Assembly: GCF_000745235.1 (NCBI RefSeq)
Contig: NZ_JQNL01000001.1
Span: 868,001 to 932,000, forward strand
Length of the DNA stretch: 64,000 bases
Direction: 5' to 3'
Source: Luteibacter mycovicinus
GTDB lineage: Bacteria; Pseudomonadota; Gammaproteobacteria; Xanthomonadales; Rhodanobacteraceae
The notes under the pieces: model-generated
The model's database searches: none
Seen by the model: the letters and a program-made list of their open reading frames with translations, nothing else
Told to the model about the DNA's origin: nothing
Made by a program: the position numbers and the translations under genes
Part shown: positions 1 through 8,082 of the stretch, in pieces
Numbering within the stretch: the first letter of the stretch is position 1
Layout of the letters: each line of letters begins with the position of its first letter

Positions 1-18
1 AGGCGTTCGCCAAAAGGC

Positions 19-813
19 TCAGGAAACCGCGGGAACCGAAGCCAGGCACACCTTCAGCATGTCGCCGATCAACGCCTGCACCCCGGCCGCCTTCCTGGGC
101 AGATACTCGAACGATTCCTCGTCCATGTAGTTGATCTGCGACAGCTCGAGCTGGATCGCGTCGATGCCCTTGTCCGGTCGTCCGTAATGACGGGTGATGT
201 GGCCGCCCTTGAAGCGCCCGTTGACGGCAAAGCTGTAGTCGCCCTGCCCCTCGAGCACGCCGACCAGCGCCTCCTGCAACCCGGGCGAGCAACTGGCGCC
301 ATCCACCGTACCGATGTTGAAATCCGGCAGGCGCCCGTCGAACAGCATCGGCACTTCACTGCGGATCGAATGGCCTTCCCACAGCACGACACGCCCGAAC
401 TGCTTGCGCAGGCGGGCGATCTCGTCGCCCAGCGCCTGGTGGTAGGGCTTCCACCAACGCGTCACGCGATCGGCGATCTCGGCCGCGTCGGGCTCGGCAC
501 CCGGCCGGTAGATCGGGCTGCCGTCGAACATGACCGTCGGCGCCAGGCCGGTCTCGGCCTGCCCGGGATACAGGGCATGCCCGTCAGAAGGACGGTTGAG
601 ATCGACCACGTAGCGGGACGCGAAGGGCTTGATGACGCTGGCGCCCATGCTCCGGGCGAAGTCATAAAGCTCGGCCACGTGCCAGTCGGTGTCCACCGAA
701 CGGCGTGCCCGGCGCTTCATGCGGGCGCCGATATCGTCGGGAATGGCGCTGCCGTTGTGCGGCAGGCTGATCAGGAGCGGCGCGTTGCCGCGATGAAGGG
801 TGTACGGAATCAT
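19..813 (-). CDS. hutG: N-formylglutamate deformylase
   Basis: This 264-aa protein matches the N-formylglutamate amidohydrolase family over its whole length. The family hydrolyses N-formyl-L-glutamate to formate and glutamate, the last step of one histidine-degradation route, in the cytoplasm. Visible family motifs are LPHNGSAIPD near residue 18, DTDWHVAELY near residue 41 and LWEGHSIRSE in the middle. It is the last gene of a minus-strand run, starting 16 bases after the glutathione reductase stop. A TACACT box six bases before the ATG may give it its own leaderless transcript. No other hut gene is in the window, so the histidine-pathway role is inferred from the family. Confidence 0.88.
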   Translation of the reverse strand: MIPYTLHRGNAPLLISLPHNGSAIPDDIGARMKRRARRSVDTDWHVAELYDFARSMGASVIKPFASRYVVDLNRPSDGHALYPGQAETGLAPTVMFDGSPIYRPGAEPDAAEIADRVTRWWKPYHQALGDEIARLRKQFGRVVLWEGHSIRSEVPMLFDGRLPDFNIGTVDGASCSPGLQEALVGVLEGQGDYSFAVNGRFKGGHITRHYGRPDKGIDAIQLELSQINYMDEESFEYLPRKAAGVQALIGDMLKVCLASVPAVS

Positions 814-819
814 GGGCTC

Positions 820-825
820 AGTGTA
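820..825 (-). promoter_or_regulatory. candidate -10 box (TACACT) for a leaderless hutG transcript
   Basis: On the minus strand TACACT fits TANNNT and ends six bases before the hutG ATG, so transcription would begin at or next to the start codon. No -35 element is recognisable. The same arrangement recurs at other genes here, which is the main support. Confidence 0.3.
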
Positions 826-829
826 GCGC

Positions 830-2191
830 TCAACCGGGCACGCGATCGCCCATGGTCACCATCTCTTCGGCCGAGGTCGGATGGACGGCCAGGGTCGCGT
901 CGAAATCGTCCTTGGTGGCGCCCATCTTGATGGCCACGGCGAAGCCCTGGAGGATCTCATCCACGCCGGGACCCAGCATCTGCATGCCGACGATGCGCGA
1001 GTCCTCGCCGGTGCAGATCAGCTTGAAGCGGACCTTCATCGGCCGCTGCGCCAGGGCGAGCTGCATGGGCACGAACGATTGCTTGTACAGGTGCACGTCC
1101 GCGCCATAGGCCTCCCGGGCCTGTTCCTCGGACATGCCGACGGTGCCCAGTGGCGGATGCGAGAACACGACGGTAGGTACGTTCCGGTAGTCGAGACGCG
1201 CGTTCGGTTTTCCTCCAAACAACCGGTCGGCCAGCTTGCGCCCGGCGGACACGGCCACCGGGGTCAGCGCCAGCCGCTGGGTCACGTCGCCGACCGCATA
1301 GATCCCGGGTACGTTGGTGTTCTGGAAATCGTCGACTTCGATGTGACCCTCGTCATCGGTCGCCAGACCGATGACGCCGATATCGAGCGACTCGGTATTC
1401 GCCTCGCGACCCACCGCCCAGACCAGCAGATCGTAGGGACCGGGATGACTGCCCTTGTCGCAGTCGAGCAAAAGAACGCCGTCCTTTTCATGCACGGCGT
1501 CGATCTGGCACGTGTAATGGATACCGATGCCATGCTTCTGCATCTCCTCACCCAGCTGGTACGAGATTTCCTCATCGAAGCCACTCATCAGCCTCCCGCG
1601 GACGAACAGGTCGACCTCGCTGCCCAGGGCGCGAAGCACACCCGCGAGCTCGACGGCGACATAGCCACCGCCGACGATCGCCGTGCGTTTCGGGCATTCG
1701 CGCAGCTGGAAGAACCCGTCCGATGTCACACCGAGGTCGAAGCCGGGCTTATCGAGCTTCTTCGGTGTCGAGCCTGTGGCGATTACGATGTGCGGCGCGG
1801 TGAGTTCCCGTTCGCCCGCGCGGACGCGATCCGGCGCGACGAAGCGTGCGCGCTCGTGGACCAGCGTGACGTGTGCCTTGTCGAGCGACTGACGGTAACT
1901 GGCGTGGATATGCTCGATATAGTCATCGCGTCGGTCGATGAAGCGAGGCCAGTCGAGACTGCCGGGACTCTCATGGAAGCCGTAGTCCACAGCGATGTAC
2001 TGGGCCTCGGACATCTGCGCCGCGTACCACATGGCCTTTTTGGGCACGCAGCCCGCATTGACGCACGTGCCGCCCAGTTCCGACGGCTCGACGAGCGCCA
2101 CCTTCGCGCCATGTTTCGCCGCGCGTATCGCCGCCGCGAGGCCGCCCGATCCGCCGCCGATCACGATGAGGTCGAAGGCTTCCACAGTCAT
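830..2191 (-). CDS. gor: glutathione-disulfide reductase
   Basis: A 453-aa class I pyridine nucleotide-disulfide oxidoreductase. It should reduce oxidised glutathione with NADPH in the cytosol. The N-terminal FAD fold has VIGGGSGGLAAA, followed by the redox motif GGTCVNAGCVPKK with its CxxxxC pair. The second dinucleotide fold is IVGGGYVAVELAG followed by an Arg-containing stretch (VRGR) compatible with NADPH. The C-terminus has HPTSAEE, whose His-Glu pair is the proton relay of this family. The sequence GGGAG precedes the ATG at Shine-Dalgarno distance. CVNAGC favours glutathione reductase over lipoamide dehydrogenase, which has CLNVGC. Confidence 0.9.
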   Translation of the reverse strand: MTVEAFDLIVIGGGSGGLAAAIRAAKHGAKVALVEPSELGGTCVNAGCVPKKAMWYAAQMSEAQYIAVDYGFHESPGSLDWPRFIDRRDDYIEHIHASYRQSLDKAHVTLVHERARFVAPDRVRAGERELTAPHIVIATGSTPKKLDKPGFDLGVTSDGFFQLRECPKRTAIVGGGYVAVELAGVLRALGSEVDLFVRGRLMSGFDEEISYQLGEEMQKHGIGIHYTCQIDAVHEKDGVLLLDCDKGSHPGPYDLLVWAVGREANTESLDIGVIGLATDDEGHIEVDDFQNTNVPGIYAVGDVTQRLALTPVAVSAGRKLADRLFGGKPNARLDYRNVPTVVFSHPPLGTVGMSEEQAREAYGADVHLYKQSFVPMQLALAQRPMKVRFKLICTGEDSRIVGMQMLGPGVDEILQGFAVAIKMGATKDDFDATLAVHPTSAEEMVTMGDRVPG

Positions 2192-2258
2192 AAGAGCTCC
2201 CAGAAATCAAACGGCGAGGCTAGCGCCGCGGGAGTGAAGTTGACGACTGCGCGTCGGT

Positions 2259-3518
2259 TCACAGGTCGAAACGCGAGGGCGCATAGGGGGTCGGATCGAG
2301 TGACGGCGCGGGCCCGGAAAGGAGGTTCGCCACCAGCTCGCCCGTGGCGGCCGACATGCTGATTCCGAGCATGCCGTGCCCCGTGGCGTAAACCAGATTG
2401 GACCAGCGCGAACTCGGACCGATGATCGGCAGCTCGTCGACGCTCATGGGCCGCCAGCCCCACCAGGGTGTCACTTCACCGCGTCCTTCAGGCTCGCGCA
2501 GGTAGGCGGCCGCGCCACGACGCAGCGCGTCGATGCGAACCGGATTGAGCCCTTCGTCGAAGCCCGAAAACTCCATGGTGCTACCGAGCCGGAAACCGCT
2601 CGCCCAGGGGGTGACGCACACCGCCGCCTCACGTAGCACGAGCGAATGCGTGGGCGACTGCGCGGGCGGCGTGTCCCAGGTCAGCGAGTATCCCTTGCCG
2701 GGCTGCATCGGCAGACGGATGTCGAGCAGTCTGCCGAGCAACGGCGACCACGCGCCCAGCGCCATCACCACGCGATCCGCGTAGAAAACACCACGCGTGG
2801 TCCTGACGTGTGAAATGCGGGCCCCATCGAAGCCGAACTCGTCCACACGCGCGCCCGTCTCGATCGCGCCGCCGAGTTCGCGCACGCGCCGTGCGAGTTC
2901 GGCGACGAAGCGGTCGGGTCGCAGACGCGCATCGCCCGGATGCAGCAGGCCGCCCACCACGCCGTCACGCAGGGAAGGCTCCAGCGCGAGCACGTCGTCA
3001 CCCAACAGCACGCGGACGTCCATGCCCAGGCGCCGCAGCAGTTCCACATGGGGCCGGTCCGCCTGCACGCTCCGCTCGTGGCGATAGACATAGAGCTCAC
3101 CGACCTCTTCGAACTCGCAGGCCATGCCGTCGCCTGCGACCAGATCGGCCAGCAGGGCGCGCGATCGGGCCAGGATGGCGCCACGCGCTTCGCCGGCCTG
3201 CTGATAGTCACGCCACGTGCAGCGCCGCGCGAAGCCCAGCAGCCACCGCGCGCGCGCGATGTCCGGCCGGGGGCTCACGTAGAGCGGCGCATCGCGGTGC
3301 CAGAGCGAACGCAACGCGGTGCCGACCATGCCCGGCATGGTCAAAGGGCCCGCATGGCTGGGGGTGATCGTGCCGCAGTTGCCGTGGGAGCTGCCATTGC
3401 CCGGCAGACCCTGTTCCAGCACCCGCACGCTGGCGCCAGCCTTCAGCAGGTACAGCGCGCAGGCCAGGCCGATCACGCCGCCGCCCATGACCAGCACATC
3501 GCTTCGGGATCTATCCAT
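2259..3518 (-). CDS. FAD-dependent D-amino-acid dehydrogenase-like oxidoreductase
   Basis: A 419-aa DAO-type flavoprotein. It begins with the dinucleotide-binding motif VMGGGVIGLACALYLLKAG and carries the GNGSSHGNCG segment seen in D-amino-acid dehydrogenase (DadA) and related deaminases. Family members oxidise D-amino acids to keto acids and pass electrons to the respiratory chain. The C-terminal PIIGPSSRWSNLVYATGHGMLG block is the typical FAD-cap region. It is the first gene of the minus-strand run leading to gor and hutG, 67 bases upstream of gor. The exact substrate cannot be read from the sequence; hydroxyproline or opine oxidases share the fold. Confidence 0.75.
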   Translation of the reverse strand: MDRSRSDVLVMGGGVIGLACALYLLKAGASVRVLEQGLPGNGSSHGNCGTITPSHAGPLTMPGMVGTALRSLWHRDAPLYVSPRPDIARARWLLGFARRCTWRDYQQAGEARGAILARSRALLADLVAGDGMACEFEEVGELYVYRHERSVQADRPHVELLRRLGMDVRVLLGDDVLALEPSLRDGVVGGLLHPGDARLRPDRFVAELARRVRELGGAIETGARVDEFGFDGARISHVRTTRGVFYADRVVMALGAWSPLLGRLLDIRLPMQPGKGYSLTWDTPPAQSPTHSLVLREAAVCVTPWASGFRLGSTMEFSGFDEGLNPVRIDALRRGAAAYLREPEGRGEVTPWWGWRPMSVDELPIIGPSSRWSNLVYATGHGMLGISMSAATGELVANLLSGPAPSLDPTPYAPSRFDL

Positions 3519-3524
3519 GCACGT

Positions 3525-3530
3525 AGTTTA
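3525..3530 (-). promoter_or_regulatory. candidate -10 box (TAAACT) for a leaderless transcript
   Basis: TAAACT on the minus strand ends six bases before the oxidoreductase ATG at 3518. No Shine-Dalgarno sequence lies in the gap, which fits a leaderless start. No good -35 is visible. Confidence 0.35.
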
Positions 3531-3583
3531 ACGGTGTGAATGGCCGTGGCCGGCCTGTCCGGAAGATAAACTCGTGCGCTTTA

Positions 3584-3598
3584 ACAGGTATTCCCTGT
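3584..3598. promoter_or_regulatory. short inverted repeat in a divergent promoter region
   Basis: ACAGG-tattc-CCTGT is a perfect 5-bp inverted repeat between the divergent oxidoreductase and NlpC/P60 genes. It sits just upstream of the candidate -10 box of the latter. It could be an operator, but the arms are short enough to arise by chance. Confidence 0.25.
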
Positions 3599-3614
3599 AA
3601 GCCATTGGTTTTGC

Positions 3615-3620
3615 TAGTCT
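3615..3620 (+). promoter_or_regulatory. candidate -10 box (TAGTCT) for a leaderless transcript
   Basis: TAGTCT is followed by five bases and then the ATG at 3626. This supports 3626 as a leaderless start over the in-frame ATG at 3647, which is preceded by AGGGG but only two bases away. Confidence 0.35.
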
Positions 3621-3625
3621 GACTC

Positions 3626-4228
3626 ATGCCGATCCTTACAGGGGATATGCCCGTGCATCCCGCGTTACCCGCATCACCCCGCCCATCGCGCTTTCTTGGC
3701 CCGGTCATGCTTGGCGTTTGCCTCAGCCTGCTGGCCGCGTGCGGCAGCGCCCCGCCGAAGCGCTCGTCCTCCCAGCAGCGCAATCCCGCGTCGGCGGTTC
3801 CGCTGGCGAAGAACCTCGAATGGTCGACGCGTCCCGCCGATGCGCCGCCGGCCGATGCCGCCAACGATGTACTGTTCCGTGCGATCGGGCTCGTCGGCAC
3901 GCCTTACCGCTGGGGCGGAAACACGCCGCAGGGCGGCTTCGACTGCAGCGGCCTGATCAACTACATCTATCTGACCTCGACCGGCCTTCGCCTGCCACGC
4001 ACCTCCCAGGAAATGGCGGCGCTGGACAAGCCCAAGGTCGATGAGTCGGCTCTCGCAAGCGGTGACCTCGTGTTCTTCGGCCGTGGCCATGTCACCCATG
4101 TGGGCGTCTACGTCGGCAAGGGGCGTTTCGTCCACGCACCGAACTCCGGCGGCACCGTGCGGTTGGACGACCTGGACGGCACTTACTGGAAGCAGAACTT
4201 CGTCTACGGACGCCGCGTCCTTAACTGA
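3626..4228 (+). CDS. NlpC/P60-family cell-wall peptidase lipoprotein
   Basis: A 200-aa envelope protein. Residues 22-39 form a signal with lipobox LLAAC (Cys39), so it is probably a lipoprotein anchored in the envelope. The C-terminal NlpC/P60 domain has PYRWGGNTPQGGFDCSG with nucleophile Cys107, THVGVY with catalytic His158, and a third polar residue at FVHAPN (His170). These enzymes cleave D-glutamyl-diaminopimelate bonds in peptidoglycan stem peptides. The start at 3626 is preferred because a TAGTCT box lies five bases upstream; 3647 is an alternative that leaves the lipobox intact. It is transcribed divergently from the oxidoreductase gene. Confidence 0.85.
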   Translation: MPILTGDMPVHPALPASPRPSRFLGPVMLGVCLSLLAACGSAPPKRSSSQQRNPASAVPLAKNLEWSTRPADAPPADAANDVLFRAIGLVGTPYRWGGNTPQGGFDCSGLINYIYLTSTGLRLPRTSQEMAALDKPKVDESALASGDLVFFGRGHVTHVGVYVGKGRFVHAPNSGGTVRLDDLDGTYWKQNFVYGRRVLN

Positions 4229-4259
4229 ACGAACGACAACAAGCCTGGCAAAGCCGCAT

Positions 4260-4285
4260 CAATTAGATTGCGCACGATTTAATTG
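4260..4285. promoter_or_regulatory. palindromic operator, probably for an OhrR-type (MarR family) repressor
   Basis: A 26-bp imperfect palindrome with outer arms CAATTA and TAATTG; 20 of 26 positions agree with the reverse complement. AT-rich AATT-type dyads upstream of ohr genes are the known targets of the peroxide-sensing repressor OhrR. The element covers the -35 and most of the spacer of the proposed ohr promoter, which suits steric repression. The ohrR gene itself is not in the window. Confidence 0.65.
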
Positions 4286-4297
4286 CGTGCTTATATA
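4268..4297 (+). promoter_or_regulatory. ohr promoter (TTGCGC - 18 bp - TATATA)
   Basis: A -35-like TTGCGC at 4268-4273 and a -10-like TATATA at 4292-4297 are separated by 18 bp. The palindrome at 4260-4285 overlaps them. The ohr start codon is 58 bases downstream of the -10. Confidence 0.55.
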
Positions 4298-4354
4298 CGT
4301 TCCACGCCCGGCAGCCCGGGCACCCGATTCCCTTACACGACAAAGGAACACGCC

Positions 4355-4807
4355 ATGAGCAACCTCTCGAAAGTGCAGAAGATCGTCTACACCGCCCATG
4401 CCAAGGTCGCCGGCGGCCGCGAAGGCCACGTCGAGAGCGACGATGGCCTGATCAAGCTCGACCTCCGCCTGCCGAAGGAAATGGGCGGCAACGGTGGTGG
4501 CAGCAATCCGGAGCAGCTGTTCGCAGCCGGCTATGCCGCCTGCTTCGAGGGCGCGGTCCGCTTCGTCGCCGGCCAGAAGAAGGTCAAGGTCGACGGCGCG
4601 TCGGTCGCCAGCAGCGTCGGTATCGGCCCGTGTGAAGGCTCCGGCTTCGCCATCCAGGTCAAGCTCGAGGTCACCCTGCCGGGTGTCGACGACGCCACCG
4701 CGCAGGACATCGTGAAGACCGCGCACGAAGATGTCTGCCCGTACTCCCACGCTACGCGCGGCAACGTCGATGTGGACGTGTCGGTGAACGGTAAGTCGCT
4801 GGCGTAA
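4355..4807 (+). CDS. ohr: organic hydroperoxide resistance protein (Ohr)
   Basis: A 150-aa OsmC/Ohr-fold thiol peroxidase that reduces organic hydroperoxides in the cytosol. The peroxidatic Cys63 lies in AACFEGAVRF and the resolving Cys128 in EDVCPYSHATRGN, both canonical for Ohr rather than OsmC. ATG 4355 was chosen because AAAGGA lies just upstream and the protein then starts MSNLSKVQKIVYTA as the family does; the longer open frame runs through the promoter. A palindromic operator covers the promoter, so peroxide-inducible control is likely. A strong hairpin terminator follows. The gene stands alone between convergent slyD and the NlpC/P60 gene. Confidence 0.93.
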   Translation: MSNLSKVQKIVYTAHAKVAGGREGHVESDDGLIKLDLRLPKEMGGNGGGSNPEQLFAAGYAACFEGAVRFVAGQKKVKVDGASVASSVGIGPCEGSGFAIQVKLEVTLPGVDDATAQDIVKTAHEDVCPYSHATRGNVDVDVSVNGKSLA

Positions 4808-4831
4808 TCGCCGCGCGGACGTGATCGAGAA

Positions 4832-4866
4832 GAGAAGGCGCATCCAGAGGGCGCCGTCTTTTTTTG
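4832..4866 (+). terminator. rho-independent terminator after ohr
   Basis: The arms GAGAAGGCGC and GCGCCGTCTT pair with one mismatch around an 8-9 base loop and run into seven T residues. It lies 25 bases after the ohr stop. Confidence 0.75.
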
Positions 4867-4897
4867 TTCTCCGGCAGATCCGGCCTCGCCCCGGGCA

Positions 4898-4921
4898 AGA
4901 AAAAAGCGCCCGAAGGCGCTT
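4898..4921 (-). terminator. rho-independent terminator after slyD
   Basis: Read on the minus strand, AGCGCC-ttcg-GGCGCT is a tight tetraloop hairpin followed by a run of T residues. It lies about 27 bases downstream of the slyD stop and faces the ohr terminator. Confidence 0.75.
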
Positions 4922-4947
4922 TCGTCGCAACGCACTGAAGCAAAAGC

Positions 4948-5436
4948 TCAGTGCTCGCCGTCACCCTTCGGGTGGGCGTGGCCATGGGCCAGTTCTTCTT
5001 CGGTCGCGTCACGGACGACCTGCACGTCGACGTTGAAGGTCAGGTGCTTGCCGGCCATCGGATGGTTGAGGTCGATGTCGACCACGCTGGAGCCGATCTT
5101 CTGCACCACGACAACGCGGTTGCCGCCTTCCTTGAGGGAGAGCACGGTCGAGTCGCCGACCTTGAGGCCCTTGCCCTGCTGAGGGAAGTACTTCTTCGGC
5201 ACGCGCTGGGTCATGCCTTCCTGACGCGGGCCGTAACCCTGCTCCGGGGCGATTTCGATGTCGAACGTATCACCCACCGACTTGCCCTCGAGGCCCGCTT
5301 CCAGGCCCGGGATGAGCTGGCCATGGCCCAGCAGGATCCACAACGGTTCGCCGCCCTCGACCGAGCTTTCGACTTTCTCGCCGTCGACGGTGAGCGTGTA
5401 GTGGAACGAGATGACCTTGTCCTTACCAGCCTGCAT
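4948..5436 (-). CDS. slyD: FKBP-type peptidyl-prolyl isomerase, SlyD family
   Basis: A 162-aa prolyl isomerase and chaperone. The FKBP core begins VISFHYTLTVDGE and includes PLWILLGHGQLIPGLE and the YGPRQ flap. The IF chaperone insert follows, ending at NHPMAGKHLTFNVDV. The C-terminus has a short His-rich tail (HGHAHPKG), consistent with the metal-binding tail of SlyD but much shorter than in Escherichia coli. The start at 5436 gives the usual N-terminus; the frame opens upstream to 5493 but that extension is not family-like. It is convergent with ohr. Confidence 0.88.
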   Translation of the reverse strand: MQAGKDKVISFHYTLTVDGEKVESSVEGGEPLWILLGHGQLIPGLEAGLEGKSVGDTFDIEIAPEQGYGPRQEGMTQRVPKKYFPQQGKGLKVGDSTVLSLKEGGNRVVVVQKIGSSVVDIDLNHPMAGKHLTFNVDVQVVRDATEEELAHGHAHPKGDGEH

Positions 5437-5489
5437 GTTGGTTTCTACCGGATGAAAACGCGGCATTTTACCGGCCGCGGGCCCCGGCG

Positions 5490-6725
5490 TCACGCGGCGT
5501 CACGGTCCTTGCCGAAGCCGACACCGCGCGCTTCGGGTCCCAGCCAGGTCAGCAGGGCCAGCACGGCCGCCACGACGGCGATCCAGGTCGACATGGCGAA
5601 GGCGAAATCGCCCCCGCGCTGTTCGGCCAGCCAGGTCTGCGCGGTGGCGGTGATCGCCGCGAGCAGGTTGCCCATCTGATAGGCGAAGCCCGGCAAGGTC
5701 CCGCGGACGGCGTCGGGCGAGAGCTCGTTGAGATGAGTCGGAACGACACCCCAGGCGCCCTGCACCATCACCTGGATAAGGAACGCGCCGAGGCCGAGCA
5801 GCAGCAACGAGCCGCCGTAGGTCCACAACGGAATGACCGGGATGGCCAGCACCGCCGCGATGATGATCGCCTTGCGCCGCCCGATCCGCTCCGAGAGCGA
5901 GCCAAAGGTCAGACCGCCAAACAAAGCGCCGAGGTTGAGCAGCGCCGTGAGCATGAAGGCGGTGCCGGAGCCGGCCGGAATCCTCAGCGTCTCCTGCACG
6001 AAGGTCGGATACATGTCCTGCGAGCCGTGGCTGAACATGTTGAACGCCGCCATCAGCAGCATCAGATAGATGAAGAGCTTCCAGTGACCGCGCATCGAGA
6101 CGAACACGCTCTCCCTGGCCTTGGACCGGCGACCTTCCCAGACCGGGGACTCGGGCACCTTGCGGCGGATGTACAGCACGAGGAAGGCCGGGAGGGCACC
6201 TACGATGAACAGCCCGCGCCAGCCGATATGGTCGACCAGCAGCCAGTTGACCAGAGCGGCGAGAAAGAACCCGCACGGGTAGCCACTTTGCAGCAGCCCT
6301 GACACGAAGCCTCGCGACCTGGCGGGAATGGACTCCATGGCCAGCGAGGCGCCGATGCCCCACTCACCGCCCATGGCGATTCCGAACAGAAAGCGCAGGC
6401 CAAGCAGGATGCCCAGACTGGGCGCGAAGGCGCAGGCGACCTCGAGCACCGAAAACAGGACGATGTCGAACATCAGGACAGGACGGCGACCGTAGCGGTC
6501 GGCCAGTCGTCCGAAGATCAGCGCCCCGATCGGACGCGCGGCCAGTGTGAGGAACAATCCGTAGGTGACCTCCTGCTTCGGCACGTTGAACTCGTGAGCG
6601 ACGGCAAGGATCACGAAGGTCAGCAGGAAATAATCGAACGCGTCGAGCGTCCAGCCCAGGAAGCTGGCCAACACGGTGTGTCGCTGTGTATGGTCCAGTT
6701 CGCGCAGGGCGGCGGGGAGCGGCAT
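5490..6725 (-). CDS. MFS transporter, probable carboxylate/sialate:H+ symporter
   Basis: A 411-aa inner-membrane protein with about 12 hydrophobic segments. The MFS signature GRLADRYGRRPVLM lies in the loop after the second segment and a second copy, GSLSERIGRRKAI, follows the central loop. The N-terminus LGWTLDAFDYFLLTFVI and the segment GIAMGGEWGIGASLAMES resemble the sialate:H+/lactate symporter branch, which moves small organic acids with protons. GAGGAAATT precedes the ATG as ribosome-binding site. It lies 53 bases upstream of slyD on the same strand, but no functional link is evident. The substrate is unknown. Confidence 0.72.
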   Translation of the reverse strand: MPLPAALRELDHTQRHTVLASFLGWTLDAFDYFLLTFVILAVAHEFNVPKQEVTYGLFLTLAARPIGALIFGRLADRYGRRPVLMFDIVLFSVLEVACAFAPSLGILLGLRFLFGIAMGGEWGIGASLAMESIPARSRGFVSGLLQSGYPCGFFLAALVNWLLVDHIGWRGLFIVGALPAFLVLYIRRKVPESPVWEGRRSKARESVFVSMRGHWKLFIYLMLLMAAFNMFSHGSQDMYPTFVQETLRIPAGSGTAFMLTALLNLGALFGGLTFGSLSERIGRRKAIIIAAVLAIPVIPLWTYGGSLLLLGLGAFLIQVMVQGAWGVVPTHLNELSPDAVRGTLPGFAYQMGNLLAAITATAQTWLAEQRGGDFAFAMSTWIAVVAAVLALLTWLGPEARGVGFGKDRDAA

Positions 6726-6853
6726 GAGAATTTCCTCAACGAGATTCGGGCCGCGCCGAGGCTAGCACAGCGCGAAAATCCAACGGGCACCTCACGACCC
6801 GGCGACGGGTCATCGCTAAAACTGGTGCTCTCGCCACGACAGACGGAGGACTC

Positions 6854-7129
6854 ATGAAGTACTCGCGATCCATCGTTTCATTTGCCGTTCTGACCGCGTT
6901 CTGTGCCGGTACCGCCATGGCCCAGAGCGACAGCGGCGCGCCCTCGTTCGCCGATCTCTCGAAAGACGGCAAATCCATCAAACGCAGCGACCTGCCCAAG
7001 GACAACGATGCGCTGAAGGAAATGCGCGCCCATTTCAACGAGGCCGACACCAACCATGACGGCAAGGTCGATAAGGGCGAGTACGACGCCTACATCGCCA
7101 AGGGCAGCCAGCGACCTCAGCAGAACTAG
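6854..7129 (+). CDS. small secreted EF-hand protein
   Basis: A 91-aa protein with an N-terminal signal peptide ending at AMAQ (residue 24) and one complete EF-hand loop at residues 65-76, D-T-N-H-D-G-K-V-D-K-G-E, with all calcium-coordinating positions filled. A weaker partial loop (DLSKDGKSI) lies at residues 34-42. It is likely periplasmic and calcium-binding; no enzymatic domain is present. CGGAGG lies five bases upstream of the ATG. It is divergent from the MFS gene. The function is unknown. Confidence 0.75.
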   Translation: MKYSRSIVSFAVLTAFCAGTAMAQSDSGAPSFADLSKDGKSIKRSDLPKDNDALKEMRAHFNEADTNHDGKVDKGEYDAYIAKGSQRPQQN

Positions 7130-7191
7130 CCGTCACGACCGGGTGCCGCGTATGGTGCCCGGTCCTCCTTCAGGAAAGGACACCTCGCCGC

Positions 7192-7854
7192 ATGAGTTCC
7201 GACACCCGGATCCGACGCCGGATCGCTTCACGCTTCAGCCGCCGTGGCGACCGCCTCTACATCCACGGCAAGCTGGCCAGCGATCCCGTCTATGCGGCCA
7301 CCGCCCAGGCCATTTCGGGACGTCGCCTGCCGTTGCTGGATATCGGTTGCGGGCTCGGTCTTCTCGGCCACTATCTCCATGCCTGTGACGCGCTCGATGG
7401 TTATGTCGGCATCGACCACGACCCGCGCAAGATCGCCACGGGTCGGGACGCGGCGGAACGGGCCGGACTTGGCGACGCCATCGCGCTGCGCGAAGCCGAC
7501 GCCACGGCGGCACATCCCCTGCGCGGACATGTCGCCATGCTCGACGTGCTGCACTACCTGCCCAGGGAACGTCAGGCGGACCTTTTGTCGTTCGCCGTCG
7601 ACCACCTCGCCGAAGATGGCGTGCTGATCCTGCGCAACGTCATCCGGGACGGTACGTGGCGGTACCGGGCTACCGTGCTGGAGGAAAAATTCATCAAGGC
7701 GGTCGGCTGGATTCCCGGTGGGGCTCAGTACTTCCCGACCGAGGCGGATATTCGCGGGGTGCTGGAGCCCAGGGGGATCCGGGTGGATTTCCGCCCCTTG
7801 TTCGGGCGGACGCCCTACAACAGCTACCTGATGACGGCCTCGCGGCGGAGCTGA
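7192..7854 (+). CDS. class I SAM-dependent methyltransferase
   Basis: A 220-aa Rossmann-fold methyltransferase. Motif I is LLDIGCGLGLLGHY (residues 44-57) and motif II is the acidic YVGIDHDPRK. The LRGHVAMLDVLHYL stretch is motif IV and HLAEDGVLILRNV is post-motif. AGGAAAGGACACC lies upstream of the start. The N-terminus is basic (RIRRRIASRFSRRG). Nothing in the sequence or neighbours gives the substrate; similar genes often sit beside lipid or pigment pathways, but here the neighbours are unrelated. Confidence 0.72.
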   Translation: MSSDTRIRRRIASRFSRRGDRLYIHGKLASDPVYAATAQAISGRRLPLLDIGCGLGLLGHYLHACDALDGYVGIDHDPRKIATGRDAAERAGLGDAIALREADATAAHPLRGHVAMLDVLHYLPRERQADLLSFAVDHLAEDGVLILRNVIRDGTWRYRATVLEEKFIKAVGWIPGGAQYFPTEADIRGVLEPRGIRVDFRPLFGRTPYNSYLMTASRRS

Positions 7855-7887
7855 ATCGCCGATCCCCATTTGTGCACCGCAATAAGG

Positions 7888-8082
7888 TATACTGCGCGAG
7901 TCGAGAAGCGCTCCGACTCCCTTGCGGACCCCCGGCGTGGAGATTCTCCCGCCCGTTCCCCCACCCCCGGAAGCGCGCTCGACACCGGCCAGCCTGCTGT
8001 CTTCGTCATGGTTAGCGGCCGCCAATCCATAACTCGCAGCGCGGTTCCAGGGAACGCTCGAGTCAAGCAGGAGCTCCACCCC
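7888..8082 (+). promoter_or_regulatory. rhlE -10 box and long leader
   Basis: TATACT at 7888-7893 is a good -10 box without a clear -35. It would give an untranslated leader of roughly 180 bases before the rhlE ATG. The open frame happens to continue through the leader, but its translation is low-complexity and not family-like. Long leaders are common on RNA-helicase genes that are autoregulated or cold-induced. Confidence 0.45.
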
